Part shown: positions 1-5,891 of the stretch, piece by piece | Numbering within the stretch: position 1 is the stretch's first letter | How the letters are laid out: each line of letters starts with the position of its first letter | IMG/VR virus record: IMGVR_UViG_3300044695_004115 | Span: 1-21,314 of that record | Source: a virus | Length of the DNA stretch: 21,314 nt | Reading direction: 5' to 3' (one strand) | The notes under the pieces: generated by a model | Told to the model about the DNA's origin: nothing | The model's input: only the letters and a program-made list of their open reading frames with translations | Database searches by the model: none | Made by a program: the position numbers and the translations under genes

Positions 1-76
1 TAAGGTCAGTAACCTCAGCCCCTGACGTACCAGCGTCAGCCGTTGGATCGTAATTGGGGTCAAAGAATTTTGCCAT
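1..76 (-). CDS. 5' end of an unidentified minus-strand gene, cut by the window edge
   Basis: Reading the minus strand from an ATG at 76 gives 25 open codons to the window edge, beginning MAKFFDPNYDPTADAG. The peptide is polar and Asp/Gly/Ala-rich, with no recognisable domain in the part visible. It is divergent from the plus-strand gene starting at 118, with 41 bases between. I infer a genuine gene because the start is a clean ATG and the opening residues look protein-like, but function cannot be assigned from this fragment. Confidence 0.55.
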   Translation of the reverse strand, partial: MAKFFDPNYDPTADAGTSGAEVTDL

Positions 77-113
77 AGTATCATTGTAGAAGCAATAAAT
101 CAACCAGGGTATT

Positions 114-127
114 CGCCATGCATGGCG
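114..127. repeat. 14-bp perfect palindrome over the start codon at 118
   Basis: The sequence CGCCATGCATGGCG is its own reverse complement and contains the ATG at 118. It could be an operator between the divergent genes at 76 and 118, or simply chance. No flanking bases extend the symmetry. Confidence 0.4.
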
Positions 128-459
128 CCGCAGGTTTCTTAGATAGCTTCATTCAAGACGAAGTGAAGTCCCGCTGCCTCAGCGAAGAAGATTTTGGTGC
201 ACCGCTCGACAATGAAGCAAATGATGTACCATTAATGGATATGTACAACCGAGGCTTGGTCGCATGTCAACAGGGGCGGGAAAGGAATCCACTGAATCTC
301 GAGGGGCAACGGCCTGGAACGACGGGGTACATTCCGTCAATGGAGGAGGGCCTGCAGATGGGGGCATCACCCAAGCCCAGGGCGTTAGTGCTGGACCTGG
401 AGGGGCCCAGCGAGGAGATGTTGGAGCAGTCACGCAAGCGTCGTGGTTTGAGCCGGTAA
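118..459 (+). CDS. Unidentified small protein; probably the 5' part of the DUF3310 gene in another frame
   Basis: An ATG at 118 opens a 113-codon frame. Its first ~49 residues (MHGAAGFLDSFIQDEVKSRC onward to about MDMYNRGLVA) have ordinary acidic, protein-like composition. From about 264 the codons in this frame become strongly G-ending and stop looking coding, while the overlapping frame that carries the DUF3310 domain takes on G-first codons typical of coding sequence. The two frames overlap for 196 bases, which is a lot for neighbouring phage genes. Either this is a separate small gene with a long overlap, or it is the N-terminus of the DUF3310 protein separated from it by a one-base deletion or a translational -1 shift. 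No canonical slippery heptamer was found. No family recognised. Confidence 0.45.
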   Translation: MHGAAGFLDSFIQDEVKSRCLSEEDFGAPLDNEANDVPLMDMYNRGLVACQQGRERNPLNLEGQRPGTTGYIPSMEEGLQMGASPKPRALVLDLEGPSEEMLEQSRKRRGLSR

Positions 460-746
460 CAGACGATTCTGGCTGCAAGGACGGTATTTGTCCTGTGCCC
501 TGGCTAACGAAAGAAAAGGCTCCGGTGCTCCAGGAGGATGTGGTTAATCATCCTTCTCACTACACCGATGGGGGCATTGAGTGCATTGAAGCCATTGAGG
601 CAGCTTTAACCACCGAAGAATTCCGTGGTTACTGCAAGGGCAACTGCATGAAGTATATCTGGCGTGAGAAGCATAAAGGCGGGACAGAATCACTGAAGAA
701 GGCACAGTGGTACCTCAACCGCCTTATTGATTTGGACGAAGCTTAA
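264..746 (+). CDS. DUF3310-domain protein
   Basis: The last ~68 residues match the DUF3310 family, small proteins common in tailed phages and sometimes labelled as nucleotide-kinase-like without proof. Visible hallmarks are VVNHPSHYTDGGIECIEAIE (residues 93-112), then GYCKGNCMKYIWR (122-134), then KGGTESLKKAQWYLNRLID. The preceding ~90 residues are Gly/Ala/Ser-rich and unlike the family. The first ATG of the frame is at 264, and the frame is open upstream only to 225, so the true 5' end may lie in the overlapping frame that begins at 118. The TAA at 744-746 overlaps the stop codon of the convergent nblA-like gene through a shared TTAA. The domain call is firm; the start is uncertain and the biochemical role is unknown. 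Confidence 0.75.
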   Translation: MSTGAGKESTESRGATAWNDGVHSVNGGGPADGGITQAQGVSAGPGGAQRGDVGAVTQASWFEPVTDDSGCKDGICPVPWLTKEKAPVLQEDVVNHPSHYTDGGIECIEAIEAALTTEEFRGYCKGNCMKYIWREKHKGGTESLKKAQWYLNRLIDLDEA

Positions 747-1048
747 AACGGTTGAAGCTCATCTTCGTCTTCGTCATCCTCGTCGTCGCCAATACAAGCG
801 GCGGCGAGTTCTGCTAATTCCAAGTCGGTGGGAATGTCGAAGTCAATCGAGATGTTTTCTGCTGCGAGGATATCTTTGATGGCATACCACTCCATCAGGC
901 GTTGGTGGTAGAGGTTCAGAAGTGCGTACAGCAATTCATCCCATGTCATCTCTTGCGCTGCAAGTTCTGCTTTGCGCATAGAAAATTGCAATTCCAACGG
1001 GAGTTCAAATTCCCTGGGCTCGACTGATCTCTCCATTCCAGCCTTCAT
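743..1048 (-). CDS. nblA: NblA-like phycobilisome degradation protein with acidic C-terminal tail
   Basis: Residues ~14-67 align by eye with the cyanobacterial NblA family. The shared features are an opening ELPLELQFSMRK, matching the family's LSLEQQFS(I/L)R pattern, a central M-[ST]-x-[DE]-[EQ] element (EMTWDEL), then LLNLYHQRLMEWYAIKDIL, matching the LYEQM...Y..LL helix. NblA is a short helical adaptor that tethers phycobilisomes to the Clp protease so the antenna is broken down under starvation. Phage copies are known from freshwater cyanophages such as Ma-LMM01 and PaV-LD. The family is usually ~55-65 residues; this one has 101, with ~13 extra at the N-terminus and a ~30-residue tail ending in a run of Asp/Glu (residues 88-97). 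The gene sits just downstream of the endolysin, 24 bases away. A second ATG at residue 5 is an alternative start. Confidence 0.83.
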   Translation of the reverse strand: MKAGMERSVEPREFELPLELQFSMRKAELAAQEMTWDELLYALLNLYHQRLMEWYAIKDILAAENISIDFDIPTDLELAELAAACIGDDEDDEDEDELQPF

Positions 1049-1072
1049 TTGCGTGTTGCAATTATTCTAATG

Positions 1073-1732
1073 CTAGCTGGCGGACAGAAGATCTGCTTCT
1101 TGGTCGTTAAAATCAAACCAAGGGTTTTCATCAATCCGGAAGTTGTTTCCAAACTCTGCCAGGATGTATGGACTCATAAGTTCTTCCAAGCGTCGCACTG
1201 CTTTCACCTGATGAGGTGCTGCGGTGTAATTGCGGAATGCCGTCAACAATACCTCGGTAGAGGCCCAGGGATTTGCATCAACTCCTTGGAGGAACAAGTT
1301 GATTTCTTCTCGGCGTCGATCCAGGAGATTACCAACGACTTGATGATCAGCGTTGAATATCCACCGGCCCATTTCCCGCGTAGCACCGCAGTAATCTTCG
1401 TGTTCAATGCAATCGATAATGGCGCTGTAAAGGAAGGGTTCCCAGCCGATGGAGTGAATGAAAGAAATCAAGGCTTGACGCATGCCGTCATCAAGGCCTA
1501 GGTTTTGCTTTAGCAGCTGGGTGTCAATGATATTTGTTTCGTGGAATAACAGCTCTAGTGCTTTTTGTGGACTGCAACGTTGACCACGTTTGACAGGAGA
1601 GCCGTCAGGGTAAAACTGTGTGCCGTAACCAATGGTGTACGGATCTTTCCCTGTGTGAGGATCTGCGAAAGCTTGTTCGTTAAAACCTTCGTATTTCCTG
1701 ATCAGATTAAGCGCAGCGGAAAGATCCGACAT
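1073..1732 (-). CDS. Endolysin, T4-lysozyme type (glycoside hydrolase family 24)
   Basis: This is a muramidase that would cleave host peptidoglycan at lysis. Counting from the ATG at 1732, the GH24 catalytic triad pattern is visible: Glu15 in RKYEGF, Asp24 nine residues on (as in T4 lysozyme Glu11-Asp20), and Thr33 in YTIGYGT. A C-terminal GRWIFN...LLDRRREEINLFLQG segment matches the usual end of phage lysozymes. After it a ~50-residue extension has no recognised function. Length is 219 residues against ~150-165 for the family. A TTG at 1756 would add eight residues, but it would put a perfect inverted repeat inside the coding region; I prefer the ATG directly after that repeat. No signal peptide or holin partner is evident nearby. 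The nblA-like gene follows immediately. Confidence 0.9.
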   Translation of the reverse strand: MSDLSAALNLIRKYEGFNEQAFADPHTGKDPYTIGYGTQFYPDGSPVKRGQRCSPQKALELLFHETNIIDTQLLKQNLGLDDGMRQALISFIHSIGWEPFLYSAIIDCIEHEDYCGATREMGRWIFNADHQVVGNLLDRRREEINLFLQGVDANPWASTEVLLTAFRNYTAAPHQVKAVRRLEELMSPYILAEFGNNFRIDENPWFDFNDQEADLLSAS

Positions 1733-1733
1733 A

Positions 1734-1753
1734 GGAGTAACATTAGTTACTCC
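1734..1753 (-). promoter_or_regulatory. Perfect hairpin one base upstream of the endolysin ATG
   Basis: On the minus strand GGAGTAAC and GTTACTCC form a perfect 8-bp stem with a TAAT loop, ending one base before the ATG at 1732. The 5' arm holds the only Shine-Dalgarno-like GGAG, so folding of the mRNA would hide it. A plausible reading is a translational brake on lysozyme synthesis; a protein-binding operator is the alternative. Confidence 0.5.
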
Positions 1754-1767
1754 CAATCATACACAAT

Positions 1768-1893
1768 TTACTTACCTTGGCCGCGTGTTTGTTTGCGTCC
1801 GTGATTAGGAAGTGAGTGTTGCCCCTGTCCTTGACGAGTCTTTTTAGGGCGGGATTCAATCTTTACGACTGAGCTGGACTTGGGTTTGGCCAT
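1768..1893 (-). CDS. 41-residue very basic protein, cyanophage-type
   Basis: ATG at 1893 to TAA at 1768 encodes a 41-residue protein beginning MAKPKSSSVVKIESRPKKTR and ending in a Gln/Gly/Arg/Lys-rich tail (TRGQGK). About a quarter of the residues are Lys or Arg and there is no hydrophobic core, which suggests a nucleic-acid-binding or disordered peptide. From memory, similar very short proteins with a KIESKPKKTRQG-like stretch occur in cyanophage structural regions, so I treat it as real although it is too short for most gene finders. It lies in the 180-base space between the 99-residue gene and the endolysin, in the same direction, 18 bases after the former stops. Function unknown. Confidence 0.65.
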   Translation of the reverse strand: MAKPKSSSVVKIESRPKKTRQGQGQHSLPNHGRKQTRGQGK

Positions 1894-1911
1894 GGGAAAC
1901 CAATGTGGTGC

Positions 1912-2211
1912 TCACCATTTTACACGGTGGCTCCAGTAGCGTGCAGACATTTTGTCGGGATTTGAGTCTTGCGCATTGTGACGTGCGTAATAAGACTTGC
2001 GACGGGCCTTGTCCTTTTCTGAAGTTGGGTTTTTACCTGCGCCTTCAACTCCTTGCTGTCCAAATCTGATAATTTTTTCTTCACCGTCTTTACATGCTTT
2101 TACAACATGAGACTTTGTGGCGTGACCTGGAGTGCGCTGCGGTTTGTTGCAGGCCATTTTATCTTTTGCCAACTTGGCAGCACCAGCGGCCTTTTTGCGT
2201 TTGTCAGACAT
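1912..2211 (-). CDS. Conserved small basic phage protein, function unknown
   Basis: A 99-residue, strongly basic protein. It has a Lys/Ala-rich start, a central HVVKACKDGEEKIIRFGQQG (β-hairpin-like) and a C-terminal RRKSYYARHNAQ...DKMSARYWSHRVKW. This central-plus-terminal pattern, with IRFGQ.G, KSYxARH and SARYWxxxxKW, is one I recall in small proteins of tailed phages and some algal viruses (DUF5872-type, name from memory). No enzymatic motif is apparent; nucleic-acid binding is a guess from charge. Its ATG overlaps the TGA of the 905-residue gene by one base, so the two are probably translationally coupled. Confidence 0.75.
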   Translation of the reverse strand: MSDKRKKAAGAAKLAKDKMACNKPQRTPGHATKSHVVKACKDGEEKIIRFGQQGVEGAGKNPTSEKDKARRKSYYARHNAQDSNPDKMSARYWSHRVKW

Positions 2212-4928
2212 CAGAATCCTTTAAACATCGATGTAAATTCACCCAAGATTTGGCTACCTGTCTTTGATTTGTAATCTGTTTCTTCATCATCCAATCCTAA
2301 GTTAAAGATACTTTTTTCTTTGGTGGTTGTCTCATCTGTTGTATCGGTGTCCTCATCACCAAAGAAACTTTGGATAGTACCAAGGGATGCGGATGGATCA
2401 CTTAAGTCAAGTCCTTTTAACTGAAGGGCGCTGCCTGCGCCCGCCTTGGTGAGAAGCTGCTGCTCACTTCGGTCCGTATCGGGGAACAAGTCTGTGTAAA
2501 ACTCATCTTCTGTTCCCTTGTAACCGGCCTGTTGAAAGACTCTGTACATTTCCGTTTCTGATTTGATCGAGTCTGTCTTGTAATCTTCGGGCCTTTCAAT
2601 ATAATCAACACCTAAAACTTTTTGAGTAGGCTTCTCACCTTTTTCATTCAGGTATTTGATCTGCTCTCTGATTTGTTGTGCGGAACCCGTGCGTAATGTC
2701 TCTGCAACTAAGTCTTTAAATTCACCCAGGTTGCCCTGGAAATCCTTCAGGCCAACAGCATCCAGCGCTTTTTGCCAAGTAGCTTTATCCGTTGGGTCTA
2801 GGCCCTGCAACATCTCATCGGCAAACTCTTCTGGCGTGATGAATTGACCAAAGATTGATCCCTGTTTTAGTGCTTCTTCTTTAAGAGAAGGCAAGATTTT
2901 ATTGTAAATTTCATCTTGTACTTTCCCTGCGTTTAATACGTCTTCTGCCGGGTCGTATCCCAAACCTTTCCCCTTGACCTGGAAGTGCATTCGCGCAAAT
3001 TGTTCTTTGTTATTTGGATCAATACCAAAGCGATAAGCCTGGCTTGCCCAGTATTCATCACCGGCTTTTGCCTTTTCCCAATCATCTGCTACTACCTGAG
3101 ACTGTTGAGAGTAAGCATCAGTCCTGGCCTTGTCCCCAGTGGGATTGAAATAAAAGTCGGCATTAAAGTAACGGTCGGGAGTATTTTGAACTTGAGCTAA
3201 AAACTGATCGGCACGCAAGTTGGCAACCTGACTAACAGCGTTTAGCATGTCTTGCGTTTGGAACGGGTTTTGTTCTTGTTGCCGAACATCAAGGTACTCC
3301 GTGAATTCACTGATTGAACGAGAGGTGTTAAAACGTGGGATCAAATACTTGTCCATAAAATCCCTTGCAAACTGCGCTTCAACTTTGATGGTGTCTTTTG
3401 CTGCCTCGGTGCTGTAACCAAGTTCAACTTCTTGTTCGTACTTCTTCTTCAGCTCCGTATCAAACCATTGTTGCCAGTTGTAGGTGGTGCTGTTGTTGAC
3501 ACCTGTTATGTTTTGAAGGCTTTTCTCCAGGGAATCCTGGGACGCTTTGCCAGATGTAAAAGAAAGAATACCACCAACCCCAGAATCGCCAAGGATGCTG
3601 TTACTGAGTTCTTTGTTGATGTCCATGATTTCTCCAAAGCCGGAAAAACCTTGCATAAGGCCAAGCATTTGTTCTTTTCCCTTGGCCTTCTTCATTTGTT
3701 CAATGGTGTCCTTTAACACATTTTGAGTTAACGCACCAAATTTCTTGGCGTCTACTGTTGCCTTTTCACCAACGGCTTGGTTTACTGCATCTTCTAATTC
3801 CGTGACGCCATACCCAGCATTCAAGTTGTAAGCAAAACTTACTTGTTTGTCTTCTGGTCGTTGGGACAAACGGAACAGTGCGGCGAATTCATCAGGTTTC
3901 TCTGGGTTTAAAAACTTCTCTTTGCCCAGTGTTTTCCAGTATTGATCACCTGCTTTTGCTTTATCCCATTCAGCAGAAACCTGTGGCACTGCCAAAAGGC
4001 GTTCAGTTTGTGTGTCAGTATTAAGGCCTAGCTGGAGGCTACGGGCAGCCTGAATGTCGGCATCGGTTGGCTTGCGTTCCAGGTATTGGTTTGCTGCTGT
4101 TGTTTGTTCTGCGGCATTGCCACGCATCCCTGCCGCCTTCCCTTGAGATGTGTAATGTTGAAGGTAATAAGAGTTTTCAGAATACCTTTGGGTAATGTCA
4201 ATATCATCATTAGCAACTGCGGCTTGCCACTTTTGCCCTACATCTGGATTGATTGATTTGTAGTACTTTGGATCAAAGTCACCGTACTGCGGTTTTGCCC
4301 CCAGGTTTGCATCCCAGGTTTGTAGCTTTTCAGTTGAGTAAAAAGCTTTGAAGTAATCCTCTAATTGTGATTTAGTTACATCACTAATACCCTGGAGCTT
4401 TCTAATTTGCTCCCTTTGCGTAACATAGTCTCCCCCTTGAGTTGAATTAGCTGTTGCAAGGACGGTATTGTAGGCGTTATTTTTGCTTGTGTTCTCAGTG
4501 TTTAGAGCTGTATTTTCTTGGTTTCTTTGTGTGTTTAAGTTGTTTGTTTGTTCGTTGTTTCGGTAAGTCGTTGCCGTACTTGCAGCTTTATCGCGCAATG
4601 CTTGAGTTGCTGGTAAATAAGTAAGACTGTCTAGCCCTCCAAACCTTGAGCTAATTGCTTGTCTAACGCTTTGATCGGTAATATTGTCCCTTGGTACCGA
4701 CCCTGCGCTAATCCAGCCAGGCCCCGGCGACGAAGACTGAGCCGCAGTGTCGGTTACGACGGTATTGTAATAATTTTGTCCTTTGATAACATACGAAGAC
4801 GTTCCAGTTTTTACCCAAAGATTTACCGTGCCTGAGTTCTCTAGATTAGTTGGAAAATTAGTTTGGTAGTCTGTTTTCTCCTGTGCCAGATTCCACTTTT
4901 TGTTTGTTGGATCGTAAGATAATGCCAT
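2211..4928 (-). CDS. 905-residue putative internal virion or tail protein
   Basis: I do not recognise a named family. The protein is Gln/Asn/Asp-rich and largely predicted helical, without signal peptide or membrane segments. Visible parts: an N-terminal β-like region (1-100); an Asn/Thr/Gln-rich low-complexity linker (~120-165); a stretch at ~217-265 with DPKYYKSINPDV and then HYTSQGKAAGMRG, resembling the DPxYYLxxNPDV...HYxxxGxxEGR motif of many bacterial surface and secreted proteins; two similar ~40-residue segments at ~314-355 and ~610-650, each containing KAKAGD(Q/E)YW; a C-terminal FQQAGYKGTEDEFYTDLFPD segment; and an acidic tail. Size, position among structural genes and internal repetition fit a tail or ejection protein; this is inference. 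The start ATG overlaps the HNH stop in a TAATG. Confidence 0.75.
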   Translation of the reverse strand: MALSYDPTNKKWNLAQEKTDYQTNFPTNLENSGTVNLWVKTGTSSYVIKGQNYYNTVVTDTAAQSSSPGPGWISAGSVPRDNITDQSVRQAISSRFGGLDSLTYLPATQALRDKAASTATTYRNNEQTNNLNTQRNQENTALNTENTSKNNAYNTVLATANSTQGGDYVTQREQIRKLQGISDVTKSQLEDYFKAFYSTEKLQTWDANLGAKPQYGDFDPKYYKSINPDVGQKWQAAVANDDIDITQRYSENSYYLQHYTSQGKAAGMRGNAAEQTTAANQYLERKPTDADIQAARSLQLGLNTDTQTERLLAVPQVSAEWDKAKAGDQYWKTLGKEKFLNPEKPDEFAALFRLSQRPEDKQVSFAYNLNAGYGVTELEDAVNQAVGEKATVDAKKFGALTQNVLKDTIEQMKKAKGKEQMLGLMQGFSGFGEIMDINKELSNSILGDSGVGGILSFTSGKASQDSLEKSLQNITGVNNSTTYNWQQWFDTELKKKYEQEVELGYSTEAAKDTIKVEAQFARDFMDKYLIPRFNTSRSISEFTEYLDVRQQEQNPFQTQDMLNAVSQVANLRADQFLAQVQNTPDRYFNADFYFNPTGDKARTDAYSQQSQVVADDWEKAKAGDEYWASQAYRFGIDPNNKEQFARMHFQVKGKGLGYDPAEDVLNAGKVQDEIYNKILPSLKEEALKQGSIFGQFITPEEFADEMLQGLDPTDKATWQKALDAVGLKDFQGNLGEFKDLVAETLRTGSAQQIREQIKYLNEKGEKPTQKVLGVDYIERPEDYKTDSIKSETEMYRVFQQAGYKGTEDEFYTDLFPDTDRSEQQLLTKAGAGSALQLKGLDLSDPSASLGTIQSFFGDEDTDTTDETTTKEKSIFNLGLDDEETDYKSKTGSQILGEFTSMFKGF

Positions 4929-5299
4929 TATCCAGCAGCAAATGTATCTGGTACCGTCTCAATATTATAAGTAAACAGGTCAATAATTTCTTGGTGTATC
5001 CAGGCTTCAATCCTGTTCATCCTTACTTCGGTGTAGTACGTCTGCTGTGGATACCATTCTTCCATTTTTGAACTAGCCTTGTTTGCATTACATCTTTTGC
5101 AGCAAGGCAGAAGGTTGTTCCGATTGCTGGAACCAGAACGAAACCTTGGGACAATGTGATCCAAGGATGTAGCTTGGTCCTCGCAATAACCACACTTGTG
5201 GTCCCACGCATCGTATATGGATTGACGGTAACGTTTCTTGGCCAATTTAGGAGTTAATTCAAGGAGAAGGGAAAGGGGTTCCTGCTCACAGTTGAACAT
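4928..5299 (-). CDS. HNH endonuclease, coupled to the 905-residue gene
   Basis: A 123-residue HNH nuclease. The core runs KCGYC (Cys36, Cys39), then SLDHIVPRFRSGSSNRNN with Asp47-His48 as the first H of the motif and the NRNN asparagines, then LLPCCKRCNANK with the second zinc pair Cys67/Cys70. A ~30-residue helical N-terminus and a ~45-residue C-terminal segment flank it. Phage HNH proteins of this kind nick or cut DNA, either as homing endonucleases or in packaging. Here the stop overlaps the next gene's start in TAATG, so it is integrated into a virion operon rather than isolated. The upstream 135 bases hold the divergent control region shared with the plus-strand HTH gene. Confidence 0.9.
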   Translation of the reverse strand: MFNCEQEPLSLLLELTPKLAKKRYRQSIYDAWDHKCGYCEDQATSLDHIVPRFRSGSSNRNNLLPCCKRCNANKASSKMEEWYPQQTYYTEVRMNRIEAWIHQEIIDLFTYNIETVPDTFAAG

Positions 5300-5434
5300 G
5301 CTCTTCGGTTGCCGTTAACTTATTCTAATTTCAGGACATGTAGACCAATGTAAACAAAGAGATGAAATCTTGCTTAAATCCATTGACGATCTGCCTGAGA
5401 CCCATAACGTACAGAGGCAAGCATATGCCTTTTT
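5300..5434. other. Divergent intergenic region between HNH and HTH genes
   Basis: These 135 bases separate two divergent genes and probably hold both promoters, but no convincing paired -35/-10 set was found. Present are ATTAGAATAA on the minus strand (5320-5329), GTTAAC just beside it, the palindrome GCATATGC (5421-5428) six bases before the HTH start, and a plus-strand frame beginning with TTG at 5370 (LLKSIDDLPETHNVQRQAYA) that overlaps the HTH gene in another frame. Confidence 0.4.
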
Positions 5435-5653
5435 ATGGCTAAGCATCCAGGTTGGGTCACGGTCCAACAAGCCGAAGAACTTCTCGGCATTGATAAAAAG
5501 ACTCTCTTCAAGTACCGCGATGATGGCACACTGAAGCTTGGCCCTCACTACGCTGCCTTTCCTGATACACGTTCACGCGACACCTATCGCTGGAACGTAG
5601 CAGCAGTACGTAAGCACCTTCACAAACTGGAGGCTGCTGCTACGGCAGCTTAA
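5435..5653 (+). CDS. Small winged-helix / HTH DNA-binding protein (MerR- or excisionase-like)
   Basis: A 72-residue protein whose first half is a typical helix-turn-helix: WVTVQQAEELLGIDKKTLFK (residues 7-26), followed by a wing-like YRDDGTLKLGPHYAAFP and a recognition-rich C-terminal helix TYRWNVAAVRKHL. It fits the excisionase or MerR-like fold, with one domain and no effector or enzymatic part, so a small transcriptional regulator or DNA architectural protein is the likely role. It is one of only a few plus-strand genes in the window and converges with the small gene ending at 5658, four bases away. The ATG at 5435 follows a run of five T; the frame is closed shortly upstream. An overlapping upstream frame that looks coding is discussed in the findings. 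Confidence 0.85.
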   Translation: MAKHPGWVTVQQAEELLGIDKKTLFKYRDDGTLKLGPHYAAFPDTRSRDTYRWNVAAVRKHLHKLEAAATAA

Positions 5654-5657
5654 GGTA

Positions 5658-5891
5658 TCAGTCTTCGGGCAGTATGCCTTCTGCGTATGCTGCCCAAGCA
5701 AGGCCAAGTGATTCCATGGAGGATAGTTCATTTGCCTCGTAGGGCAAGTTGACTACATCTCCAGTTTTGTAAACAGTGGGAGATCCGTCGTAATAAACGG
5801 AGCTGAATCCATATTGACGGCGTGTGAGTTGTTCTTCACTTGGAGCTTTAGTGGAGTCAACAACATCGCCAAAGCCTGGTGTGTTGGTCAT
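5658..5891 (-). CDS. 77-residue hypothetical protein, coupled to the glycosyltransferase gene
   Basis: A small acidic protein of 77 residues with no recognised family. Visible are a Pro/Gly start (MTNTPGFGDVVDSTKAPS), a central SSVYYDGSPTVYKTGDVVNL that could form β-strands, and a helical C-terminus ESLGLAWAAYAEGILPED. No signal peptide, membrane segment or cysteine. Its ATG overlaps the stop of the preceding glycosyltransferase-methyltransferase gene by four bases (ATGA at 5888-5891), so it is surely translated as part of that operon and is its last gene. It might be an accessory to the enzyme or an unrelated structural peptide. Confidence 0.7.
   Translation of the reverse strand: MTNTPGFGDVVDSTKAPSEEQLTRRQYGFSSVYYDGSPTVYKTGDVVNLPYEANELSSMESLGLAWAAYAEGILPED

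Noticed and set aside
1049-1501. A 150-codon plus-strand frame opposite the endolysin
   Set aside because: The minus strand carries the GH24 catalytic residues; this is a shadow.
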